Part shown: positions 1-6,981 of the stretch, piece after piece | Position numbering within the stretch: position 1 is the stretch's first letter | Layout: every line of letters begins with the position of its first letter | Assembly (NCBI GenBank): GCA_030528965.1 | Contig: JAUMXS010000021.1 | Location: forward strand, 1 to 14,956 | DNA: 14,956 nucleotides | Source: Eubacteriales bacterium | Lineage (GTDB): Bacteria > Bacillota > Clostridia > Oscillospirales > Oscillospiraceae | Reading direction: 5' to 3' | Notes under the pieces: generated by a model | The model's input: only the letters and a program-made list of their open reading frames with translations | Databases searched by the model: none | Told to the model about the DNA's origin: nothing | Made by a program: the position numbers and the translations under genes

Positions 1-355
<355 letters not shown>

Positions 356-373
356 TCATCGGGCGAAACGCCC

Positions 374-410
374 CCCGGCAGGGACCAATCGGTTTCCTGC
401 CGGGTTTTTT
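374..410 (+). terminator. Strong intrinsic terminator just before the glycosyltransferase RBS
   Basis: A perfect 9-bp stem, CCCGGCAGG (374-382) with CCTGCCGGG (396-404), has a 13-base loop and is followed directly by six T residues (405-410). The AAGGAGG of the next gene begins at 411. It would end the collagen-like transcript, or limit read-through into the glycosyltransferase as an attenuator. Confidence 0.85.
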
Positions 411-417
411 AAGGAGG
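411..417 (+). promoter_or_regulatory. Ribosome binding site of the glycosyltransferase
   Basis: AAGGAGG lies 8 bases before the ATG at 426. It fixes the start codon and abuts the terminator T-tract, so any transcript ending there would lack the coding region. Confidence 0.8.
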
Positions 418-425
418 GCAAAAAA

Positions 426-1502
426 ATGAAGGTAGCGGTCTATGCGATCAGCAAAAACGAGATCGGCTTTGCGGAACGATGGGTAAGCTCCATGTCGGAG
501 GCAGATGAACTGGTGGTACTGGACACGGGTTCGACGGATGGAACGGCCGAACGTCTGCGGGAGCTTGGCGTGCGGACAGAGGTACGGGAAGTGTGTCCAT
601 GGCGCTTTGACCGGGCACGGAACCTCTCGCTGGACCTTGTCCCGGAGGATGTGGACGTCTGCGTCTGCACGGATCTCGACGAGGTTTTTCGACCGGGCTG
701 GCGTGCGGCGCTGGAAGCCTGCTGGGGGGAGGACGTGAGCCGCGGGCGGTATCGGTACGTCTGGAGTTTCCGGGAGGACGGCTCGGAAGGCGTGGTCTTT
801 GAGCAGGAGAAGATCCACCGGCGGCACGGCTATCGCTGGAAGCATCCGGTCCACGAGATCCTGGAATGGACGGGGCCGGGACCGGAGGGCCGCACGGCGG
901 TGCTGCAGGGCGTACAGCTGGACCATTACCCGGACGCCGGGAAATCACGGGCGCAGTACCTGCCGCTTTTGGAGCTGGCGGCGGCGGAATCCCCGGAGGA
1001 TGACCGCTGCGCGCACTATCTGGGCCGGGAGTATCTGTTCCGTCGGCGCTGGAATGACTGTATCCGGGAACTGCTGCGGCATCTGAGTCTGCCGCGGGCA
1101 GTCTGGCGGGACGAGCGCGCGGCCTCGATGCGCTGTATAGGGGCGGCATATCGCGGAAAGGGCGATCCGGGCGAGGCACGGAACTGGTACCTGCGGGCCG
1201 TTGCGGAAGCTCCGCATCTGCGCGAACCTTATATAGATACCGCTTCGCTTTTATACAGTGAGGGCGACTGGGAGGGCGTGCTGTACTTCACAGGCTGTGC
1301 TCTGAAGATCACTGAACGTCCCCTAAGCTATATCTGCGAGGCGGACAGCTGGGGCAGTTATCCGCATGATCTGCGCGCGATTGCCTATTACAAAACGGGC
1401 CGGCTGCCGGAGGCGTACCGGGAAGCGGAGCTTGCGCTGGCGCGGGAACCGGACAACGCGCGGCTGCGGGCGAATGTGGAATATTTCCGCAGCGTCATAT
1501 AA
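426..1502 (+). CDS. GT2-family glycosyltransferase with C-terminal TPR-like repeats
   Basis: A 358-residue protein predicted to transfer a sugar from a nucleotide donor in the cytoplasm. The GT-A fold is indicated by an N-terminal beta strand with ISKNE (9-12 region), DTGSTDGT at 33-40 and the metal-binding acidic motif CTDLDE with D83 and D85. KHPVHEIL at about 139-146 is typical of this subfamily. From about residue 180 to the end the sequence is helical with TPR-like pairs, for example ASMRCIGAAYRGKGDPGEA and LRAIAYYKTGRLPEAYREA, likely a protein-binding platform. The ATG is set by AAGGAGG eight bases upstream. Its position behind the collagen-like gene suggests that it glycosylates that protein, probably on Thr of GPT triplets; this is inference. 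The gene ends 10 bp from the convergent phage operon. Confidence 0.88.
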   Translation: MKVAVYAISKNEIGFAERWVSSMSEADELVVLDTGSTDGTAERLRELGVRTEVREVCPWRFDRARNLSLDLVPEDVDVCVCTDLDEVFRPGWRAALEACWGEDVSRGRYRYVWSFREDGSEGVVFEQEKIHRRHGYRWKHPVHEILEWTGPGPEGRTAVLQGVQLDHYPDAGKSRAQYLPLLELAAAESPEDDRCAHYLGREYLFRRRWNDCIRELLRHLSLPRAVWRDERAASMRCIGAAYRGKGDPGEARNWYLRAVAEAPHLREPYIDTASLLYSEGDWEGVLYFTGCALKITERPLSYICEADSWGSYPHDLRAIAYYKTGRLPEAYREAELALAREPDNARLRANVEYFRSVI

Positions 1503-1512
1503 ACGCGCTTTT

Positions 1513-1773
1513 TCAGGCTTTCACGCGGGAAGATTCCATGATCTGGAGCCGGGTCTCATGGTTATGCAGGAGGGCATCCTGCTCGTCGCATTTATGCCAG
1601 AGCCGGGAATGCGCCTCATTGTTCCGTCTGACGAGGTCCTCGATCTGGTTTTCAAGGTTCTCGACGGAGCTGGCAAGGCGCGTAATGGCGCCGTGAAGGC
1701 TGAGCAGGGGTTTCAGAAGGGCTGCGAGCAGGCCGACAAGGGCGGTAAGGACGGTAACGACTGTCCATTCCAT
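1513..1773 (-). CDS. Small membrane protein with coiled coil (holin/XhlA-position, function unknown)
   Basis: An 86-residue protein. The ATG at 1773 overlaps the stop of the gpI-like gene in a TGATG junction, so it is translationally coupled. Residues 3-20 (WTVVTVLTALVGLLAALL) form one hydrophobic membrane segment. Residues 30-80 (for example ASSVENLENQIEDLVRRN and DEQDALLHNHETRLQIME) form a likely coiled coil. This single-TM plus coiled-coil layout at the end of a tail operon recalls small lysis-associated proteins such as XhlA, but the TM is at the N-terminus rather than the C-terminus, so the homology is uncertain. No endolysin follows. The longer in-frame extension upstream has no ribosome binding site and lies within the previous gene. 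Confidence 0.72.
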   Translation of the reverse strand: MEWTVVTVLTALVGLLAALLKPLLSLHGAITRLASSVENLENQIEDLVRRNNEAHSRLWHKCDEQDALLHNHETRLQIMESSRVKA

Positions 1774-2339
1774 CACGGGAGGTACACCTCCAGTTCCTTC
1801 CAGCTGGAAACACGTTCCTCCAGCTCCTGCCAGGTAGGCAGGGCGCTTTCGATATCCTGCCACGAGCTGTAGATGAACACGTACTGCACGTCGAGGTGAC
1901 AGGGCAGGATCTGTTCGATCCTCTCGCGGATCCGGGGGAAGTTTTCGGGGATACCGCGGTTGAGGGGAAAACTGACCTCGACGGTAAAATGCGTACCGGT
2001 CTCACGAATGACGGCGGAAAGGCCGCAGCCGGCGATGGTATTCTGCAGATCGGCAGGGGTAAAGGAGCAGTCATCGATGCGAAGCAGGGCAATGAGCGCC
2101 CGGCGGCGGTCATCGAGGGTCAGGTAGGCAGGGGTATAGGGCAGCAGTTCCTCATAGCGTGTCAGGCCATAATCGAGGGCGGCAGCCGGGCAGGCTTCCT
2201 GTTCCTGCCGGAGAAGTTCGCGGAACATTTCATCCATCGCGCCGCCGGCGGCGTCGAGTTCGGCGGCGCCGATGCCGGCAGAGAGGTCATAAAGACGGAG
2301 CGGTGCGAGGAGATCGCGGAGGAAATCGGCATAGTTCAT
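1773..2339 (-). CDS. Baseplate/tail protein gpI-like (XkdU, DUF2313 family)
   Basis: A 188-residue protein at the position of PBSX XkdU / P2 gpI, directly downstream of baseplate J. The family joins the wedge to the tail fibre. It has the usual layout: an N-terminal helical part (MNYADFLRDLLAPLRLYDL), the LTRYEELL..YTPAYLTLDDRR..LIALLRI block at about 60-88, then a C-terminal beta part (HFTVEVSFPLN, CHLDVQYVFIY). GGAGG lies 8 bases before the ATG. It is tightly spaced after baseplate J (3 bp) and overlaps the next gene by one base. No tail fibre gene follows, unlike PBSX, where xkdV comes next. Confidence 0.83.
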   Translation of the reverse strand: MNYADFLRDLLAPLRLYDLSAGIGAAELDAAGGAMDEMFRELLRQEQEACPAAALDYGLTRYEELLPYTPAYLTLDDRRRALIALLRIDDCSFTPADLQNTIAGCGLSAVIRETGTHFTVEVSFPLNRGIPENFPRIRERIEQILPCHLDVQYVFIYSSWQDIESALPTWQELEERVSSWKELEVYLP

Positions 2340-2342
2340 GGA

Positions 2343-3395
2343 TCAGGCCTCCGTGACGGTGACGGCATCAAGGACGGGCAGCTGCGAGGCGGTGATGGGA
2401 ACATCCGCCATAGGGGCCGTGAGGCTGTAATTATAGACGCCGGGGACGGAATAGATGACGCCGCTGAGCGCGGCAAGGAGGACATCCTGACCGAGGCGCT
2501 CACCGGAGAACCAGTCGCGGACGGCCTGTTCGACGTCGGCAAGGACAGCCGCCGCGTCATAGCCGTCTTTGACGGTGACGGCGGCATCGACAGTCACGGG
2601 GACGGTCTCTGGCGCATAAACGAGTGCGTCCACGCAGATCTCACGGCAGTCGTTGACGGCGTCCTGCACGGCATCGACGAGGTCGGCGGCCGGAAGGCCG
2701 TCGGTACCGGCGATGACGATATCGACGGTCCCGATGCCGCGGTTTTTGGGCAGGACTTTCACGGCGCGGACACCGTCGATGCCGAGGGCGAGGGTCTCGT
2801 AATAGGCGACATTGGCGCCGTTGGGAAGGGTACGGTAACTGGCAAGGACACGGGCGCGGAGCTCATCGTCATTTTCCGCATCGGTACCGCCGATAAACTC
2901 ATCGGGATTTACGCAGGCTTCGACGCCGACGGGCGGAAAAGCCATGTAACAGACGGTCCCGGCCGGGACATTCCAGGCTTTTCCGGGTGAGACGGCAGCG
3001 GCGGGGACATCGCAGGAGAGTTCCCCGGCTGGGATGGAAGCGTCGCGGGTGGTGGCAAAGCGGAGCCCGGCGGCGGTCATACATTCGCTTCCGGCAGGGA
3101 CAATGAGGTTGTCGGCGGCGGCAGAGGAGACGGAGAATCGGAGCACGCCCTGTGCACAGACGGCCTCACGCCGGACAAGTCCGCGCACTTGGGCATGGTT
3201 ATCGAGCCAGCTGCCCTCGGCGGTCTGGGGGAAAGACTGCCGAAGGACGAAGTCGGCCTGGGACCACAGGGAAAAGAGTTCCGCGGCGAGGGCACGGAGA
3301 CGGAGAGCCATATCGCCGCCGTCGGAGAGGACGGCGCCGGAGGCTTGGGAGATGGTATTTTTCAGGGAGAAATAGAGTTCTTCGATGGATTTCAA
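2343..3395 (-). CDS. Baseplate J-like wedge protein (XkdT/gpJ family)
   Basis: A 350-residue protein, close to the usual length of XkdT-type gpJ proteins. Residues 50-75 (LRQSFPQTAEGSWLDNHAQVRGL) match the characteristic block near the N-terminus. A beta domain around 80-160 contains VPAGSECMTAAGLRFATT. The conserved FIGGTDAENDDELRARVLASYR with PNGANVAYYETLAL follows at about 165-205. The C-terminal half ends YSVPGVYNYSLTAP. The family builds the wedge ring of contractile-tail baseplates. The start is TTG at 3395 with GGAGG 11 bases upstream, six bases after the wedge gene stop. Confidence 0.93.
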   Translation of the reverse strand: MKSIEELYFSLKNTISQASGAVLSDGGDMALRLRALAAELFSLWSQADFVLRQSFPQTAEGSWLDNHAQVRGLVRREAVCAQGVLRFSVSSAAADNLIVPAGSECMTAAGLRFATTRDASIPAGELSCDVPAAAVSPGKAWNVPAGTVCYMAFPPVGVEACVNPDEFIGGTDAENDDELRARVLASYRTLPNGANVAYYETLALGIDGVRAVKVLPKNRGIGTVDIVIAGTDGLPAADLVDAVQDAVNDCREICVDALVYAPETVPVTVDAAVTVKDGYDAAAVLADVEQAVRDWFSGERLGQDVLLAALSGVIYSVPGVYNYSLTAPMADVPITASQLPVLDAVTVTEA

Positions 3396-3401
3396 AGGGG
3401 A

Positions 3402-3749
3402 TCAGACCTCCAGTTCGATGGCGGTGGCTTCGCCGGCGGCCGTCAGTCTCAGGGCGACGAGGAGCTGCCCGTTTTCGGAAAGGGAGACCTCGGCGCTCTC
3501 GACGGTGACGGAATCTTCCTCTTCGAGGGCTTCGGCGGCGAAGAGGAGGGCGGCGGTATTGCGGTGGGACGGTTTTTCCCGATGCAGGAGATACAGGCGG
3601 CTGCCGTAATCGGGAAGGGGCGGAAAGGCCCCGCGGGGGGCCTGGAGTTTCATAAGGACACGCTGGATGAGTTCTTCCTGTCCGGAGAGGGTCTCAAGCC
3701 CCGCGTGTTCGGAGGGGACATATTGTCCGAGAGAGAGTTTAAGGTCCAT
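3402..3749 (-). CDS. gp25-like baseplate wedge protein (XkdS position)
   Basis: A 115-residue protein from the ATG at 3749, which has AGGAG eight bases upstream. An in-frame ATG at 3767 overlaps the previous stop but has a weaker ribosome site. The sequence MDLKLSLGQYV..GLETLSGQEELIQRVLMKL..RGAFPPLPDYGSRLYLL fits XkdS/gp25-type wedge proteins, which initiate sheath polymerisation on the baseplate. The acidic EALEEEDSVTVESAEV segment and terminal beta strands complete the fold. It sits between spike and baseplate J as expected. Confidence 0.86.
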   Translation of the reverse strand: MDLKLSLGQYVPSEHAGLETLSGQEELIQRVLMKLQAPRGAFPPLPDYGSRLYLLHREKPSHRNTAALLFAAEALEEEDSVTVESAEVSLSENGQLLVALRLTAAGEATAIELEV

Positions 3750-3763
3750 GGCATAAGCTCCTG

Positions 3764-4177
3764 TCATGCGGTACTTCCGGGCCGGAGAGAAACGCCGTTG
3801 AGATAGATACTGCCGATGATATTGACAACGCCCCGGATATTGAGATTGCCTTTCATGCGGATCGTGCCGTTATTGTCGAGGATGATCTCGGCGGCATGAT
3901 CCTGAGAAAAGAGGCAGAGTTCTCCGTTCCGGAGCGAATCGGCGGCGGGTACTTCGGCTCCGGCGAGATAGAAGGCCCCGTCATCGGCTTTCAGGGCGAG
4001 GATATTCTGTCCGGCGGCAGGTTTCCAGATAAATCCGCCGGGGGCGAGGACGCGGATACTGCGGGTCTCCCCGTCGGTAAAGACGGCAGGGGCAGCGCCG
4101 CCGATGGTAACGCGGCCGGTCTGGATCGGGTTTTCGGATTCAAGGCCGCTGCGGCCGGCCATTTCGGAAAGCCACAT
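3764..4177 (-). CDS. gpV/Mu gp45-like baseplate spike protein
   Basis: A 137-residue protein. The N-terminal region (GRVTIGGAAPAVFTDGETRSIRVLAPGGFIWKP) resembles the OB-like part of short gpV/gp45 spike proteins. The C-terminal part carries short repeating strands, EIILDNNGTIRMKGNLNIRG followed by VVNIIGSIYLNGVSL, as in the beta-helical needle that pierces the cell envelope. No His-rich iron-binding tip or PAAR motif is visible. GGAGG lies 11 bases upstream of the ATG. It follows the hub gene after 3 bp, which fits hub-spike assembly. Confidence 0.78.
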   Translation of the reverse strand: MWLSEMAGRSGLESENPIQTGRVTIGGAAPAVFTDGETRSIRVLAPGGFIWKPAAGQNILALKADDGAFYLAGAEVPAADSLRNGELCLFSQDHAAEIILDNNGTIRMKGNLNIRGVVNIIGSIYLNGVSLRPGSTA

Positions 4178-4180
4178 AGG

Positions 4181-5131
4181 TCAGGACACCTCCTTGGGGA
4201 TGAGTGTAAGCTGGGTAGTAATGCCGTCGCGGCCGGCACGGCAGCGGGCGGCGGAGACGCGATAGGACCCGTCCGGGACAACGGGAGAATGGCGGAGACG
4301 GATAATATCGGCGGGGAAAGCAGCGAAAGGCTGCGGAAGGGTGAGGGTACAGACCTCCAGTTCCTCTTTGGCGCGGTCGATCTGCTGCTGACCCTTGCCG
4401 AGCATATCGGCATAGGAAGCGGAACGGGGCACGCTGAGCACGCGTGAGGCACAGCCGCCGAGGGCGAGGAAGCCGTCGTTCTGGACAGTCAGGGCCGCGC
4501 CGGTGGATTTGCACTGCACGAGGACGGAGGAGAGCACTCCGTGCCGGGTAATTCTCCGCAGGGCGGAGGAAACGGCGACAGTGTTATCCACGGCGAGGCT
4601 CTTCCCGTCGGGATCGTCGAGCAGCAGTTCACCGACGGGGGAAAAACGGGGGCTTTTCCCGATGGTGAGGCTGAGGAAATCGCGCAGGACGGACCATTGG
4701 CTGACGCCGGTGGAGACGGTAAATTTCGAAAGTCCGGGACACGAGGGGATGCGTACGGGGGAAAGGCCGAAAGGCCGGACGTGCCGGTCGAGGATAAAAT
4801 CGAGGGAGGCATTGTAATAGACGGCAGGAGGGGCTTCGTTATCGATCAGTCGTGCGGCGGGGCCGCGGCCGGAAAGGGTAACGGTAAGGCCGTCCGTGTC
4901 GGCGCAGGCGCAGGCTTCATCGATAAACCCGGTAAAAACGGTCACGCCGTCCTGCACGAGCTGGAAGGAGACGGCCTGCAGGAGGAGGCTCTCCATCGTC
5001 TCCGCGTCATAGAGGAAGCGAACTTCAAAGGCATCGCAGGGGTTTCCGAGGGTATATCGGAGATCCCAGGCGCGGAGAGCAGGGAGCTGAAAGCGTTTCC
5101 CGGCGGCATTTTTGACATAGGCGGTGATCAC
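4181..5131 (-). CDS. Baseplate hub protein (XkdQ / gpD-like)
   Basis: A 316-residue protein at the XkdQ position between the LysM protein and the spike. The N-terminus (MITAYVKNAAGKRFQLP, then WDLRYTLGNPCDAFEVRF) and FQLVQDGVTVFTGFIDE at about 57-73 follow the two-domain pattern of gp27/gpD-type hubs. LTVTLSGRGPAARLIDNEA at about 80-98 is a typical block. The C-terminus (ADIIRLRHS..PDGSYRVSAA) is beta-rich. The start is GTG at 5131, which overlaps the upstream stop in GTGA, with GGAGG seven bases ahead. Hubs anchor the spike and the distal tube. Confidence 0.85.
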   Translation of the reverse strand: MITAYVKNAAGKRFQLPALRAWDLRYTLGNPCDAFEVRFLYDAETMESLLLQAVSFQLVQDGVTVFTGFIDEACACADTDGLTVTLSGRGPAARLIDNEAPPAVYYNASLDFILDRHVRPFGLSPVRIPSCPGLSKFTVSTGVSQWSVLRDFLSLTIGKSPRFSPVGELLLDDPDGKSLAVDNTVAVSSALRRITRHGVLSSVLVQCKSTGAALTVQNDGFLALGGCASRVLSVPRSASYADMLGKGQQQIDRAKEELEVCTLTLPQPFAAFPADIIRLRHSPVVPDGSYRVSAARCRAGRDGITTQLTLIPKEVS

Positions 5132-5742
5132 AGCAGTTCCTCCCCGACGGAAACGCGGATCCTGTCGCCGGCACTGATGAGATTGGAGTTTCGGATCTGG
5201 GGATTCAGGGAGATCAGTCTCTCGATGGAGAGGCCGTATCGGGACGCGATGCCCCAGAGGGTGTCACCGGCGGAGGCGGTGACCCATTGTGAGATACCGC
5301 CGAAATACCGCGAAGAGGGGGAAATGCCGGTAGGCCGGGAAGAGGAAGAAGCGGCGGTGTTGGATACATCGAGCGCCTTTGTCTGATATTCCTCACAGCA
5401 CTCCCAGAATTCAAAGGAGTAATGCACATAATTCTGTGTGGGCTCCTGTTCAAGGGAGAGGCGGGCGAAATAGGCAAGGGACTCCTGCCAGACAGGATGG
5501 ATGAGCAGGCCGGGGGTATTGCCGTAAAAGACGGTAGCGAGGCGCTTGAACTCATCATAAGCGCCCTCCCCGGCGAATTCTCCTTCTCCGCGCAGGACAC
5601 GGTTGACGCGGCCGAGGCACTGGAGGGAGTAAGCGCCGAGGGGGACTTTATGCATAGCGATCTCGCGTCGGAAATCGATGACATAGGTATGGGGATTGTG
5701 GGGCCATACGTAATCTTTAAAGCGCATGGGAGAGAGGATCAT
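5128..5742 (-). CDS. LysM-domain tail protein (XkdP-like, DNA-circularisation-N-type N-terminus)
   Basis: A 204-residue protein. Residues 6-125 (MRFKDYVWPHNPHTY, then HKVPLGAYSLQCLGRVNRVLRGEGEF and PGLLIHPVWQ) form the conserved globular part seen in XkdP-type tail proteins of Clostridia phages. A Ser/Pro linker at about 128-148 leads to a LysM domain at about 153-198 (SAGDTLWGIASRYGLSIERLISLNP..NLISAGDRIRV), which binds N-acetylglucosamine in glycans. It is probably a tail-hub adaptor that contacts peptidoglycan during injection. ATG at 5742 has GAGG nine bases upstream; ATG at 5727 is an alternative. Confidence 0.88.
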   Translation of the reverse strand: MILSPMRFKDYVWPHNPHTYVIDFRREIAMHKVPLGAYSLQCLGRVNRVLRGEGEFAGEGAYDEFKRLATVFYGNTPGLLIHPVWQESLAYFARLSLEQEPTQNYVHYSFEFWECCEEYQTKALDVSNTAASSSSRPTGISPSSRYFGGISQWVTASAGDTLWGIASRYGLSIERLISLNPQIRNSNLISAGDRIRVSVGEELL

Positions 5743-5763
5743 GTAAAAACACCTCGGAAAGGG

Positions 5764-6300
5764 TCAGGTGAGCGGAGCGAAGCCGGAATCATAGCGTCGG
5801 GCATCGCGGCGGTAATAATCGGAGAAGCCTTCGAGGTCCTGACCGGCCTCGGCGGAATCGTCGAAGGCGGAGCCGGGTCTGGCGGCGAAGGCGGTTCGGA
5901 GGGCCGGGTTCGCGGAAGGAGCGCCGGGGCCGGAAACGGCAGGCACGGGCCTCCCGTCAGGGAGGACGGCGTAGTTCCGGGCGGACAGGACGCGTGAAGG
6001 CTCCGGCAGGTCTGCGGAGAGAGTATGGGCCGGATCGGACCCGGAGGAAAAAGCCTGTGCAAGGGCCTGTGCAAGACGGGAAAGCGCCGGGGCGGTCTCT
6101 TCATTGGCAGGGGAAGAAAAGGCAGGGCCGAGAAGCTCTGTGAGGGCTCTCATAAGGGTGGGGACGGGGCCGCCGGGCTGGGTCTGATCGTCTCGTCGGC
6201 CGCCGGAAGCGGCAGAGGCAGGTTCGAGGACATCGAGGATCTGTCCGGCGAGGGACTCGGCCTGAGAGCGGCTGAGATTTTTAAGAGGGGCATTCATCAT
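5764..6300 (-). CDS. Unrecognised 178-residue Ala/Pro-rich protein at the tape-measure position
   Basis: The gene lies between the chaperone-position gene and the LysM gene, where contractile phages of PBSX type encode the tape measure. It starts MMNAPLKNLSRSQAESLAGQIL in ATGA overlap with the gene before. It has two modest helical stretches (about 10-28 and 50-88) separated by Gly/Pro/Ser-rich linkers, then a Pro/Ala-rich disordered region (about 95-140). It ends with a charged, aromatic motif, GFSDYYRRDARRYDSGF, at about 157-173, which looks like the conserved part. It has no transmembrane segment and no long coiled coil, unlike ordinary tape measures of 600-1500 residues. It could be a miniature tape measure, a tail-assembly factor or a baseplate component; the function is unknown. 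Confidence 0.75.
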   Translation of the reverse strand: MMNAPLKNLSRSQAESLAGQILDVLEPASAASGGRRDDQTQPGGPVPTLMRALTELLGPAFSSPANEETAPALSRLAQALAQAFSSGSDPAHTLSADLPEPSRVLSARNYAVLPDGRPVPAVSGPGAPSANPALRTAFAARPGSAFDDSAEAGQDLEGFSDYYRRDARRYDSGFAPLT

Positions 6301-6566
6301 AGGGATTTTCCAGTCTTTCTTTGGGTAAAGAGTCTCTGATCAAAGGCGGGGTTCATGCCGGACTCGTCGGAAGGGTCCCCGGGGTCATGGCTTTGCAGAT
6401 CGAGGATGAGATGGACACCGCTCAGGAGGATCTCGTCATCGGGCAGATCGCGCAGGGACCAGACAGGGACGGAAAAGGCACGGGAGACGATCCAGCGCAG
6501 GCGTTCGAGGGGGTCGGAGCGGACAGAGCGGAGGAGATCGTCCAATGCGGGAGCGGTGTCATGCAC
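6297..6566 (-). CDS. Putative tail assembly chaperone (XkdN position)
   Basis: An 89-residue acidic protein directly after the tail tube gene, the usual place of tail assembly chaperones. It has a helical N-terminal half (DTAPALDDLLRSVRSDPLER, then WSLRDLPDDEILLSGVHLIL) and a short tail containing NPAFDQRLF. The start is taken as GTG at 6566, seven bases after the tube stop, though its ribosome site is weak and coupling is likely. The in-frame extension to 6638 would lie within the tube gene and is rejected. No X-XXY-YYZ slippery heptamer in the right register was seen, so a frameshifted second product is not supported. The assignment rests on position. Confidence 0.62.
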   Translation of the reverse strand: MHDTAPALDDLLRSVRSDPLERLRWIVSRAFSVPVWSLRDLPDDEILLSGVHLILDLQSHDPGDPSDESGMNPAFDQRLFTQRKTGKSL

Positions 6567-6573
6567 AACGGGC

Positions 6574-6963
6574 TCAGTTGAAGGTCTCGACACGGTGAGC
6601 GGCAAGGATCGTGACCTTTTCGGCGACCATTTCGGCAAGTTCGCCGGTTTCCTCGATGGAGGACCACTGACAGCCGGTATACGCGACGCGGCGGTCGGGC
6701 TTTACGATCACGAGGGAGAAGTCACGGAGGGAGTGGAAATCGATCCCGTCACCGATCGCTTCATCGGTAGCGTACAGACGGGTGAGGACGATTTTATAGC
6801 AAAGCTGTGTAGCGATGGTAGCGACGGGTTCGGACTCACCGAAGGCCTCGACGGTACGTTCGGTGCGGTTGGCGGTCGCTTTATAGCTTTGGACGACGGC
6901 GATCTTTTTACCTTCGGCTTCGAGGTAAATGTCACTGCTGGTGGGGAATCCGGAAACGGACAT
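6574..6963 (-). CDS. Tail tube protein (XkdM-like core tail protein)
   Basis: A 129-residue protein immediately downstream of the sheath. The pattern MSVSGFPTSSDIYLEAEGKKIAVVQSYKATANR, with alternating beta strands and the central YKIVLTRLYATDEAI, fits the single-domain tube proteins of contractile tails, which stack as hexamers inside the sheath. XkdM of PBSX is of similar length. GGAGG lies 11 bases before the ATG. The 18-bp gap after the sheath gene fits co-expression of both in large amounts. Confidence 0.84.
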   Translation of the reverse strand: MSVSGFPTSSDIYLEAEGKKIAVVQSYKATANRTERTVEAFGESEPVATIATQLCYKIVLTRLYATDEAIGDGIDFHSLRDFSLVIVKPDRRVAYTGCQWSSIEETGELAEMVAEKVTILAAHRVETFN

Positions 6964-6981
6964 AGGACAAGGGGCCTCCTT

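Noticed and set aside
1896-2990. Plus-strand open frame of 364 codons opposite gpI and baseplate J
   Set aside because: Same reason: Gly/Asp-rich antisense translation over two well-supported tail genes.
6280-6340. Programmed frameshift joining the chaperone-position gene to the 178-residue gene
   Set aside because: A CCCAAAG run is present near the end of the first gene but is not in the X-XXY-YYZ register, and the second gene has its own coupled ATG.
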